Origin: Prunella strophiata
Lineage: Eukaryota > Chordata > Aves > Passeriformes > Prunellidae
Length of the DNA stretch: 64,000 bases
Assembly: GCA_036583965.1 (NCBI GenBank)
Contig: JAZBQD010000026.1
Location: forward strand, 2,353,400-2,417,399
Reading direction: 5' to 3'
The notes under the pieces are model-generated. The model was given only the letters and a program-made list of their open reading frames with translations. It ran no database searches and had not been told where the DNA came from. Below, piece by piece: positions 51,101 to 61,828 of the stretch. The position numbers were made by a program, and so were the translations under genes. Position 1 is the stretch's first letter. The number at the start of each line of letters is the position of its first letter.

Positions 51101-51266
51101 CATGATTTGACATGGGCTGAAGCACTGTAGTCATTATTGCCTTTGCTGTTTCTTCCAAGGTGCCAAATCCATCATCCAGGAATTCCCAGAAATCACCATT
51201 TTAACTACAGAAGTGCATCCTGTTGCACCAACACACTTTGGACAGAAGTATTTTGGGACAGACTGA
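42134..51266 (+). CDS. UPRT: UPRT, uracil phosphoribosyltransferase homologue (last six exons; frame broken once)
   Basis: Six exons give the C-terminal 180 residues of vertebrate UPRT, about 58% of the human protein (309 residues). UPRT has the type I phosphoribosyltransferase fold. Bacterial and fungal relatives convert uracil and PRPP to UMP, but the vertebrate protein has not shown clear activity (family knowledge). Visible motifs are SRGDFVFSADRL, the PRPP-loop region MYPILSTGNTVIEA, and the C-terminal HFGQKYFGTD. Exon phases agree except inside the exon at 49637-49800, where two extra bases shift the frame. The N-terminal exon (about 129 residues in human) was not found in the window. 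The gene is convergent with ZDHHC15 and divergent from ABCB7. Introns 42177-45637 and 45708-46726 show only small repeats and a CR1 piece. Confidence 0.93.
45638..45707 (+). CDS. UPRT: UPRT exon (IRLVVEEGLNQLPY)
   Basis: A 70-nt exon encoding IRLVVEEGLNQLPYTECT and VTTPTG. The acceptor is CTCCACAG and the donor GTATGT. It is nearly identical to mammalian UPRT. Confidence 0.96.
45768..45960 (-). mobile_element. CR1 LINE fragment
   Basis: It begins ATAGAATCATTACAAGAATT, then ACAGAATATCCTGAGGTGGA, which is the reverse-oriented CR1 3' end. It lies in the UPRT intron 60 bp after an exon. The right edge is approximate. Confidence 0.75.
46727..46789 (+). CDS. UPRT: UPRT exon (KYEGVRFEKGNCGVSIMRSG)
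   Basis: A 63-nt exon encoding HKYEGVRFEKGNCGVSIMRS. The acceptor is CCTCACAG and the donor GTAGGT. It carries the conserved GNCGVSIMRSGE strand-and-loop region. Human has Y where this copy reads H after the first Gly. Confidence 0.95.
47352..49550. repeat. 14-15 bp minisatellite in the UPRT intron
   Basis: About 2.2 kb of tandem units. The main forms are GGGACTGTCCCTTT and GGGACTGTTCCTTT (14 bp), with the 15-bp variant GGGGGCTGTCTGTGT set in at irregular intervals, so the array has a mixed higher-order pattern. More diverged units lie near 47700-47780 and 48640-48780. The array fills most of the intron 46790-49636 and ends about 87 bp before the next exon. Open frames of 370-930 codons on both strands result from the absence of stop codons in the unit. 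Confidence 0.97.
49637..49800 (+). CDS. UPRT: UPRT exon with a 2-nt insertion (frameshift)
   Basis: The exon starts in frame as EAMEQGLRDCCRS. After bases 49675-49678 (CGCTCTCCATCC, where CGCTCCATCC is expected) the frame moves by two. Read in the new frame, the rest is the conserved IRIGKILIQSDEETQRAK, VYYAKFPPDIYRRKVLLM and YPIL. The exon is 164 nt, while phase at both ends requires 162. Without correction the protein would stop soon after as ...RSPSASGKS. The acceptor is GTGCAG and the donor GTGAGT. The cause could be a TC-duplication error in the assembly, a polymorphism, or a true loss-of-function change. All other bases look conserved, which favours an error or a very recent event. Confidence 0.92.
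50311..50409 (+). CDS. UPRT: UPRT exon (TGNTVIEAVKVL)
   Basis: A 99-nt exon encoding TGNTVIEAVKVLVEHGVQPS and VIILLSLFSTPH. It includes the TGNT part of the PRPP-binding loop. The acceptor is CCCTCTCAG and the donor GTGAGT. Confidence 0.97.
51160..51266 (+). CDS. UPRT: UPRT last coding exon
   Basis: A 107-nt coding part encoding AKSIIQEFPEITILTTEVHP and VAPTHFGQKYFGTD, then TGA. The acceptor is TTCCAAG. The C-terminus is identical in form to vertebrate UPRT. Confidence 0.97.
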
Positions 51267-51532
51267 CAGTCTTGGAACAACTGGATATGACTCTATGGCA
51301 TTACAAGAGGGTTTTTTACATTTTATTACTATTGAGTTGGTCGAGGGCATGTTTAAAAACCTTTTTGGCCAACTAACTTAGGTTAGTGCTGGCCTGAACA
51401 GGGATCAGGTACAGTGACAAAGCACTCTGGTTACACGGTCAAGCATCTCCATGTTGGGGTTCTATAATTGCCACACTCTGCTTTAACCTATTTATTCTTC
51501 TCCAGCCTGTCCGTGGCCGCCTGCAAGAGCAA

Positions 51533-51538
51533 AATAAA
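51533..51538 (+). terminator. UPRT poly(A) signal
   Basis: A canonical AATAAA 267 bp after the UPRT stop codon, in a plausible position for the end of the 3' UTR. It is the first good signal on this strand after the stop. Confidence 0.6.
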
Positions 51539-51559
51539 CCCAACTAAACCCCAAGGGAG

Positions 51560-54500
51560 TGTCCTTCATTTCTAGGGTCACTTGGCATCAGCCACAGCCA
51601 CTTCCATATATCAGGGTGCACTTGGATCTCAAGGTCCTCCTGAGCAGCCACGTGGATTTCTGGTCTTTGGCTGGTGGCCAAGAACCAAAGATACAACTCC
51701 AGGAATTTTGCTCTGCAAACATTATTCTCAAATAATGAAACACCCCTGGTTGTCTTGCTCAGGGGTCCTGCATCAAGAAGATTCCTGTTGCAGCAGAGGT
51801 GCAAACTGGGGGTGGGAGCAGCACTGCCTGTAGAAATTCTACACCTACAGAACTTGGGAGTTCTACAAGACAAAACTTGTGGCTGTATCAGTTTCACCAA
51901 CCCTTTAAATGACAGGAAAACTGCAGCAAAAAGCTGGAACTTGATTTCCAGTCCTGTTCACAGAGCACCAGAGCCAGAAGACAAGCATGGCCCTCAGGGC
52001 TCAGCAGCCTTCCCAAAGCCTCAAGGCACTCATTGTTTGGGTCACATTAAACATCAATGTGCAGCCAAATCCCTTCTTTAAATCCCCTGGCATCAAGCAC
52101 ACCATACCCAGCTGCCAATTCCTCCCCTTACTGTAACTTTGGGGAAATCCATGAATACAATATAAACCATTATTGTTTTAAATTATATCCATATTCTACA
52201 ATTGCACGATTAGGGAATGTTGTCTCAAGTAGTGTCCTTACCTCTCATCAGGTGAGTGGAGTGCTGCACCAATGAATCTTTTTGTCACAGATAAAGAACC
52301 TTCCCTGTTCCAAGCAGTAATTCCAATTAATTAAAGTTGTGTAACACTGCCAGAGAGGGAATGTTTAGCCCAAGCACAGGAAATAACCATTCACAACTCT
52401 AATGAATTAGCCAAAAATGGTTTTAATGCAGTCCTTGCCTGCAGTGCAGTATAAACCATAATAAAAAACAACAAAGCAGAACATACAGGATATTCAGCTG
52501 TAGAAACTGTACAAACACTTGGAAAATGCCAGTGAAACTCCACAGAGCATCAGCATAGTCAGAGCATTGGTCTGACAGTAAAAACAAGTATCCAAGGCTT
52601 TTGTAAAAACCCATTTTATATCAAAAGTCTCAATGCCAGCAGCAGCATTAAACTCCTGAACACAACACCCCAAAGGGGGGCAGCAATCCTGGTGTGACAT
52701 TCCTTGGAAAATAATTACTTCCCATTGAATTAGGGGGGAGGGATGTGTATTAAGCCACCCATTCTGACTGGCACAGCTGCCAGCCCCGGGCAGTGCTGGG
52801 TTCCTGAAGCAGCTGGATGCAGTTACAAACACTCCAGGCCTTGCTGCTGTGTCCCATTCTGCCAGCTCCATGGGGAATGGCAGCTAATCCTGCCCCAGAG
52901 GGAGCTCCCAAAGGGCTCCCCTGACCCACAGCAGCCCCTGCACTGGGGTTCTGCTCCAGCCCCATTTCCCAGTGTGTGAAACCCCCTGCCTTTTCTGGAG
53001 GAAGTTAAACCCTCCTGCTACACTGACAACACCACGGCTCTGCCATTCTCTGATCCTGAGATTTAGTTCAGTTCTATCTTTGAGGGACCCATTTGCAGCA
53101 CAAACAGCATTTTCAGGTGAGAAGCAGCCATCTGAGCAGGCAGATTATAAATTTATAAAATAACAAGACCTTTCCTACTTCCTGTGTTCCTAACCCAAAG
53201 TTCCCTGCTCCAGCAATGGATTTGGAATCACCCTGGAGTAGCTCTGTGAGTACAGCAGGAAGCCACTCCATAGTGAAGTTAACTCCAAAGAAGGATGGAG
53301 TTCCATCAGAACAGAGGAACCACAGTTCCACCTCCTCACCCCAGCTCTCAGTCACAGCCTTGTCCCTCCCAGGGAAGGTCACCTGCACCAGCTCAGCAGT
53401 TCATGACAGCAGCAGCATTGCAGATGCAGGGGAAGTTCTGGGACACATCCTGGAGGCTCCTGGAGCCTCCAGGGAAAGGTGGGGGGGCAAGAAATAATCC
53501 ACCAACGCTTTCCCTTTGGGCTTCTGTTTCTCTTACACAGGGAAGTGCTGAGAAGGGGGTGCACACACCTTCCCCAGGTTAGAAAGGAGAGGGGGAGGCT
53601 GATTTTGTTGGGTTTCAGGCTTCCTGTGGGGTTTAGTCCAAGGTTTAACTCAAGGAAGTGCTTCAGGAATTACTGAAATGGCAGGGAAGCCATCAGGTGA
53701 GGTACCTGTGTGTTCCCAGGGCTGTCTGACACCAGCACTGGATTCAAGCAGGCATTTCTTTTCAAGCACAGCTGGAATAAGAAGCAGAGATTATCCCTTT
53801 TCCTTTTTGTTGGATTTTTTTGGGGTTGTGGTTTTTTCCCCTCTTCCTTAACATATTTTCCTTTTTTTTTTTTTAACAATGGCTGTTACCCACTAAAGTT
53901 TTACAAATGCTGCTGTAAATCTTAAAACCTCATACAGAAAAAAAATAGTATTTTAATGAGCATGCAGGTATGAGCAACTTACAGGCTTGTATTTGAAATG
54001 TAAACTTACATTTTATTTCACAAGGTTACATCCCAAACGGAAGCTGGAGAATGAAGAAATGAGGCTTTTAGGAAAGAGAAAATGCAGGAAGTGGGACCCT
54101 GCTTTAAGCAAAGCCAGCTGGGCCTGATAATGGGAACCACAAACCAATACCTGACAAACAGAGAGATTAATTACAAATAAAATACATGGCACAACTGCAT
54201 AAAATTACCTACTCACAGTTCACAGTATCCAAAAAACCAGCACAAGCAGCTCAAAGCTGAAAATATTTAACTGTATGTTCAGGAGGAAGAGGGAAGACTC
54301 AAAGTGGGATGGAAAAAGGAAAGAAACTAAAACCCTGCAGCAGTGGGTGTGAGCTCAGTGTTTGTGACCAGAGCAGGGAATGCAGCACTGGGCAGGAAGA
54401 GCCCATGGCAGAGCCAGTGCAGGGTCTGCCAGAACAGAGCCCCTCTGCCATGCAAACACCTTCAGTGATCTGAAAGATCTGATCAGGTCAGAATGAGTTT

Positions 54501-55605
54501 AGGTTTGCAAGTGTTCCGTAATAAAGCAGAAGCTGATATAATTGGAAAAAAAAAAAAAAATCAGTAAAATTGAGGTATTTTCAAGTACTATGGATCCATT
54601 TCAGAAATCTGTACAGGAGTCACTGAATGAAAACATGACCCTTTTGAGTTAATTAGTTCTGGCTTAATAAACAAGGTCAGCAGTGGCTCCTTCCCCTGCT
54701 AATTAAACCCTTCCACAACTGCCTCAGCTTGCACAGAGTAACTGCTCAGCAGAGTAACTCTGCACAGAGTAACTGCTCATTCTTCATAGCTAAATTCAGG
54801 GAAAAAATAGTAATTATTTTTTTCCCCTTGACATTTTACATTCATATTATATGACAGACTTTATGCATCAAGTTGTGCTTTCAGTCCAGACCAGCATCTA
54901 GAACTACAGAGCTGCAGCTGGTGTGGATTTTGCTGAATCCATTCCTGTTTGTCCCAGGAAGCAAACATTATTGCATAGTGTGATTTGGAAGCTTCCTGAT
55001 TCTCACCAGTGACTGCACCCCACACACACTGGGTACAGCCTCCTCAAACATACAGAACTGCTCTCTGCTTGAAGGAAAACAAGATTATGCTGCTCCAAAA
55101 ACTTCCAACTCAGCAAGAGAAACTTGGCAGTGCAGTGAGGGTTGCACAAATCCTGGTTCCTTGGGCAGGACTCACTGGCCCAGGGCTGGACTTAGGACAA
55201 TTGCACACAGAGAAACATCAATATGATGCTCTGTCTGGGTTTTGTACCTGAATGTAAATGGGAGAGAAAGGGGAGAGGTGAGCAGGTGGCTGTTAGTGGT
55301 CAGTTATTTCAGAGTATGAATCCAGGAGCAGAGGGATAACAATGGAGGCATCACAGTAAAGTCCAACAACAGCATTCCCTCCTTTCCCATGGTGACATCA
55401 CCTGGAAAAGTTGCTCATAGCTGAGACAGCTGTAGGGTAGATCCAGTGCTAAGCAGAGAAAACAGTCCCTGGAGGGGGTTGAGACAGTTCTCTTGCTGCT
55501 TCCACACTGCTCCAGGCTGGAGTGGAACCTTCCAGCAACCCCTACAGCCACACAACTGACACCAGCACCAGAACTGAGACTCAACCCTTAACAATTCTCC
55601 AGGTT
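51560..55605. other. Intergenic / possible ZDHHC15 3' UTR
   Basis: About 4 kb between the UPRT end and the 40-bp minisatellite. Small frames on both strands lack recognisable domains. On the minus strand this may be the 3' UTR or downstream flank of ZDHHC15. No clear poly(A) site was fixed. Confidence 0.5.
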
Positions 55606-56472
55606 CTCTGAATGGAACTGCAGCTACAGCACACACCCAGAGTGACAGTGAATGGAACTGCAGCTACAGCACACACCCAGAGAGTGACAGTGAATGGAAC
55701 TGCAGCTACAGCACACACCCAGAGAGTGACAGTGAATGGAACTGTACCTACAAGCCACACCCAGAGTGACAGTGAATGGAACTGGCAGCTACAAGCACAC
55801 ACCCAGAGTGACACTGAATGGAACTGCAGCTACAGCACACACCCAGAGTGACAGTGACATGGAACTGCAGCCTACAGCACACAACCCAGAGTGACAGTGA
55901 ATGGAACTGTACCTACAGCACACACCCAGAGAGTGACAGTGAATGGAACTGTACCTACAGCACACACCCAGAGTGACAGTGAATGGAACTGTACCTACAG
56001 CACACACCCAGAGTGACAGTGAATGGAACTGCAGCTACAGCACACACCCAGAGTGACAGTGAATGGAACTGCAGCTACAGCACACACCCAGAGTGTGACA
56101 GTGAATGGAACTGCTCCTACAGCACACACCCAGAGAGTGACAGTGAATGGAACTGCAGCTACAGCACACACCCAGAGTGACAGTGAATGGAACTGCAGCT
56201 ACAGCACACACCCAGAGTGACAGTGAATGGAACTGTACCTACAGCACACACCCAGAGTGTGACAGTGAATGGAACTGCAGCTACAGCACACACCCAGAGT
56301 GTGACAGTGAATGGAACTGTACCTACAGCACACACCCAGAGAGTGACAGTGAATGGAACTGCAGCTACAGCACACACCCAGAGTGACAGTGAATGGAACT
56401 GCAGCTACAGCACACACCCAGAGTGACAGTGAATGGAACTGTACCTACAGCACACACCCAGAGTGACAGTGA
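55606..56472. repeat. 40-bp minisatellite, about 21 copies
   Basis: The unit is about AGTGACAGTGAATGGAACTG followed by CAGCTACAGCACACACCCAG, with a common variant GTACCTACAG in place of GCAGCTACAG. Some units gain two bases (AGAGTGACAG, AGTGTGACAG). Units between about 55740 and 55890 carry scattered single-base insertions and deletions. The open frames there come from the repeat. Confidence 0.95.
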
Positions 56473-59400
56473 ACACTGGTGGCACTCCCAGTGGGGACAC
56501 TTCAGCTGCTCCTGGCACATGGAGGGCTCAGGGTGTACCTGGAATGCTGGGCCACCAGCACAGGCAGTGTGATACCCACAGCATGGGCTGGAGTCACTGG
56601 CCAGCTCCCAGAGCTGCAGTATCCTTGGTGTTGATGGGACCTGGGGGGATGAATCCCACTCCTGGAATGCTGGGATGGAGGCTGCAGGCAGGGGAGAGGT
56701 TTGATGGTACAGCCCTTACAGTCAGTGATGATGGTGGAGAGCCCCTGGATGAGAATCAGGACATGGAAAACAAAGAAGTGCTGCAGTGGGTTACCCCTAA
56801 AGAGCCATTTTCAGGTTAAAAAAACTATCACACACTGGGCTGAATATTCCCTTTTGTCACCTGCAGCAGTGACCACAGCAGCCTGAGGAACTTTTGTTTT
56901 CCAGTGCATTTACTCAGCATAAAAATGACAAAGGCCAGGGGTAAAATCAGGATATCATCTTAAGTGAGCAGAAGGGAACAAAATGGAGCTGCTCACTTAG
57001 ACATGTGGGTTTTTCCCATTTTGTTCTGCCTCATTTTACACAACGTTTGGGTTTGTTTCACATTTCATGAAACTTTCCAGCACCTGATGTGTGGATATTG
57101 AGAAGTGGCTCTGAAGAGATAAACTTTGTGTTGTTTCTACCTGGACAAGAGTTTATTACAGCCATGGGAGGCTGAGCTGCTTTGAAGGAAAGGGAAGAGA
57201 TGACCATAATTAATTACAAAAAAAGTGACTGAATAAAAATTACTTGGAAACATTTAAAACCTTTTCTCAATCTGAGCTTGGTACCTGTGCCATCACAAAG
57301 ATATCTGCCTTAGTATTAGAAGACAAAACCTGATTTTCAGTATTCCCTATGAGCAGTGCAGCAGCAGGAGCAGGCAGGGGAGCTCCTGCACAGCTCTGCT
57401 GCTGCCTGGCACAGAAACAACTCAAATAATGGCAGAGCTGTAACCAGAACCAAACCCAGGAAGGACACAAGAAACCTGCTCAGAAAACTCCTGTAAACCC
57501 ACACAAGCTCTGGAAAAGTACACTTCAGCTGACAGGATGAAACAAAATCACCAAATTACCTTCCTGGTTTTATATACAAGGAATTTAAAGTTTTTAAAGG
57601 CACAAATAGCACCTCTGTAGGTGCTAAATTCTGGCTGTGTTTAGCTGCCATCATCCTCTCAAGCTCCCCCTCCAGAGCACATTGTGCCAGGAACAAGGGG
57701 ATTAATTCAGCTGCCACCTTGCATCACACACAGCACAAGGTCCAACACCAGATTTGCATTAGAAATGCAGCTTCAGATTGACAGGAAAAACCCTTCCAGC
57801 ACTCAGCAGCCATTTGGTGGCAGAGCCACTCAACAGATGGGCTCAGGTGGCTGAAGCAGGAACATTTTCAGTGTTCAGGGCCACCCTGAGGAGAGACACA
57901 AACCCCCAGGAGCCTGGGCCAGCCCACCTTGGCCCCTCACAACCAAATTCAGCAGTGAGACATCACAGAGAGGTCAGCACTGCCTGCTCCACACAAACTG
58001 CAGAGGCTGAGGGACAAAATTCCTGCCCACAGGGCATGGATCAGCCAGGAGTGAAACACCTTCTCTTAGGGAAGGAACCTCTGCAAGGCTCTCCAGGCTC
58101 ACAAACACATTCCCTGTGGCAGCAGCAGCAGCAGAGGAACAGAGGAAAAAGGGGTTTAGGCTGTAGGCAAAGCCTCCATCACCAAACTCACTCATCAGCT
58201 CCTTTCTCCTGACATGCACAGCTGCTCCTGTAGTCACTGCCAACACCAGTGGGCTGATCAACAAACACAAAAATGGGATAGAAAATGGTACTAAATGATC
58301 TTAGAGGCAGTACACCAATACTTTTAGCATGCACCTAATTAAAACAAGAATGATGGACTGGGCTGAATCATGCAGATTAAAAAAAAAAAAAAGGACTCAG
58401 GTCTAGAAAAACATCCATAATCCAGCCAGCCAAGTCTCAGTTCCATTCCCCAGAACAAAAACAGGGATACACCTCTTTGACTGTAAATGCAGCAAAACGC
58501 TGAAACAAATCTGGTCACTTCTTAGTGCAGAAACCCCTGAAGCCAGTCAGTGCACTGAGCTGGGAAGAAGTCTGAAAAAATTCAATGTATTAATTGTGCC
58601 TTCAGCATTTTGGGGTTCAAGCCACCCCTGTGGAGTGTAAACTCCAAACACAACTCTTGGAGCCAAACTTTCAGTGCACATTTTGAATTCACATCTTCCT
58701 TTCTGACTCCATGAACATACAAACCTCCATCAAACACTGATCCAGGAATGAGATGATATTTTAGCCCTAGGAATTAATGCAAACTGGACTGTCTGAAGTT
58801 CCCTTTTGCATTTTAGGAGCCTGCAAGTAGGATGCAAGAGCATTATAGCCCTAACTCAAAGAAAATAACATCCCCCTAAAAAATGTTCTAAAAATATCTA
58901 TGGCCACAATATTCTTGAATCTTGATACTGGCAATGTGAATATTTTATTTTCATTCACAGCTGCACATGTACATGTGCATGTTCAGCACTTTTGCTTTCA
59001 ACACTCTTACATTCAGCTACCAATTTAGTGCCAGATTTAACTGGGTCTGTCTTGCATTGAACTGAACTGACTCAGAATTTAAATACATTAGAAAATGCCA
59101 CTTGTCAGAGAAGGTTGGAGAATCAGCCTCAAAATAAATAACCATCCCCAAGAATATTATGGCTTGGAAAAATTTCAAGAGCTTGAGTCCCTGATGTTTG
59201 CAAAATGAAAAGGCCTTTGGAAACGCACTTGCATCAACATTTTTACCCATTTTGAATAAAAAATAGATAGTATTTATAAAATAAAGAGAGCAGGCCAAAG
59301 AAGATTGGCCACAACCACTCTGTAAAATTGTTCTGTTAACTCTGTAACTTAAATTGATAAAGCCTTGGGACATCTGGACAGCAGGATTCCTGGAGAAGCA

Positions 59401-61718
59401 CTCTAGAATGCAGATTCCCATCAGAAAATACTTCAGGATGTTTTCTCATCTTGAAGATCCACCTGTTTTCTGCCCCTCAAAACTGAAGTCCTTGCCAAGA
59501 GAAGGGGTGTTGGCTCCTGAGAGGGAAGCTGAAATTTAAAGAAATACAATTGTGCAACCACATCACTGCTGTTATGAGGGATTGAGGGCTGATCTGGGCT
59601 TTGGGAGTCATTTTAAAGCCATGAAGAACAACAGGAAAATGTTGATTTTGCCTGCCCTGATGGGAGGTCAGGATGCAGCCCTCTCTGCTGACAGAAGAAC
59701 ACTCTGGGGTTTTTCCTAGTGGAACAAGGTAGACTCAATGTGCCAGCAGCCCCTGACAGCAGTGTGGAGGGGCCCTGTCTGCCAGGCAGGGATTGCAGTG
59801 CTCTGCCACACCACAGGCACTGACTGCCTTGGAACTGAGAGGGGCAAACTCCACCTGGCAATTCCACCTCCTGCCAGTGGGACAGCAGAGGATGCTGCTG
59901 CAATCTCAGTCAGTTCCATTCCCTGGGACAGCAGGACACTGTGCTCTCCTCACTGCCTGCAGCTCCTGGGGCAGGATGTGTGTGGGGAATCTCCCCAGTT
60001 CTCCAAGTCAGAGCAGGAGGCAGAGCAGGGAATGTTCTGGAAGCAGCACCTGCCCCAGCTGTTGTGGGACCCACCTTTCCCAGGGGGAGAGAAAGCCTGG
60101 AGATGAGTGACAGCTGATGTGACATTACAAGGTACTCCTTGTATCCCCAGCTGCAACTTGGCTGTGCTCAGCTTCAGTTTAACACCTCACCTGCACCTTC
60201 CCACACCTCCCATGGATCCCAGAATTTCCATCTTGCCACTATCTAAGTCATGTTTTCCAGAGGAGATGCAGGTTTGGTGTCCTCCCCTTCACAGAGTGCT
60301 GGTGTCACCTGTGCCACACCCAGCCCAGGGCCTCTGAGAGCCTCTGCTTCCTCTCAGGGCCCCTTGAACAAGGGAATTCTGGGCAAGCTGGAGAAGTATT
60401 TTTCTGCTAAAGTCCAAACCTTTTCAACATCATCTCCCCACTCCCTGCAGAGCAGTGGTTTTGAGGGAAATAAAGAAATACCTTTCTGATCCAGCTTTAC
60501 ACCACTGTGTTTTCACACTGCTATGTCTCCCTTTCTATGGCAAGAGATGAAGCTTCACCAGAACCTGTGAAAACCAAAGCAGTTAGAGGTAAATAAATGT
60601 GGTTTTCTCACTGAGAATACATTTTTCACTAATCATGGGATTGTGTTTTTAAGGATAATTACAAACAAAAATAGACAAGCACTTGTCAGAGAGAACTGAA
60701 CAGCTGTTTTTAACTGAGATTACTCTATTATTTGCTTTACTTATTTCATAACTAAGTCACAAGCTTTAAAGCCACAAAGACAAATAAAGGTCTTGCAGTT
60801 TTAATGGAATGTTTCAGGTCTTTCTGGCTAGACATTTTTACTGGTTTACCTCTATTTTGTGAGAGAGAATCTGAATATTCCAGTTGAAAGGACCCACAGT
60901 GATCATCCAGTTCAACTGCCTGGAAATGTCAGTTATTTTATAAGCACTATAAATTGGAAGACTTCATATAAGCTCCAGACCATAATCAGGGGTCTGATCT
61001 AGCCAAAAGATCACCTCACTGCCATAGTTTTCATATGGAAAAATTAATTATTCATTCAGAGAATTTAAAGTTTGTAAAAATTGGAAGAAGCTCTGACTCA
61101 TTCCTAAAGGAGTTATTTTAAACATCATTAAAAATTCACAGAAATGCCATAGTTTGCTATTTTTAAAGCCAATTTTGTTGGTTTAAAACTCATTTGTGTT
61201 ACCTTGTGTAAGTACCAAAATGTATAGAACCAACCAGGGAGAGCAGGTAAATTTACTCTGGAAATAAAGCTGGACAAAGTATAAAGCAGCTTTCTAAATG
61301 TACCCCTGCATTCAGGTGTTTGCATGCCTGATTTCACACTCTCAGAGGATAAACACACTTTAAAAAATCTAAATATTCTCCTTCTTGCAGGCACCAGTTC
61401 ACATCCCAAATAACTGGGCTGCATGCAGCAACATTTACATGTAAATGCTCTCAGTTTGTGGCAACTTCAGTTTCTCTAACCCTTGAAATACCCTCTAAGT
61501 TCATTCACTTGCAAGTAGAAAGTTGCAAAAAAAAAAAAAAGAAAAAAAAAAAAGAAAGAATTGTTTCCAAAGCAGAGCTTATTTTTAGTCTGTGCTCATT
61601 AATCAAGTCCCAGCTGCCCAGGGACTTAACCAACACAGTTTTTTTTTATTTGATTAACTCTTATAATTCATCTACTGGCCACTGTAGGTCAGGACAACTA
61701 ATTTCATTAATTCCTTAC
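56473..61718 (-). other. Probable terminal intron / 3' region of ZDHHC15
   Basis: About 5.2 kb in which the terminal ZDHHC15 exon would be expected. In human that exon encodes a tail of about 15 residues. I could not identify it. A small CR1 piece lies near 60.87 kb and an A-rich run at 61527-61560. Confidence 0.5.
60868..60930 (-). mobile_element. CR1 LINE remnant
   Basis: A short piece reading ATTCCAGTTGAAAGGACCCA then GTGATCATCCAGTTCAACTG, which resembles the reversed CR1 3' region. It is diverged and short. Confidence 0.5.
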
Positions 61719-61828
61719 TCTGAGGCTCTTCATCTATTCCATCCTCTTCCCACTGCTCCTCATTTGTCAGGAGAGGGTTCCGAGCTTCACTCAAGGCTCT
61801 CATTGGGAAGAAATGTCCATCCCCCTGG
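61719..61828 (-). CDS. ZDHHC15: ZDHHC15 exon (cytosolic tail)
   Basis: A 110-nt exon encoding [20 protein letters not shown] and [16 protein letters not shown]. It matches GDGHSFPMRSMNESQNPLLANEE of human ZDHHC15. The acceptor is CATGCAG and the donor A|GTAAGG. Confidence 0.94.
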
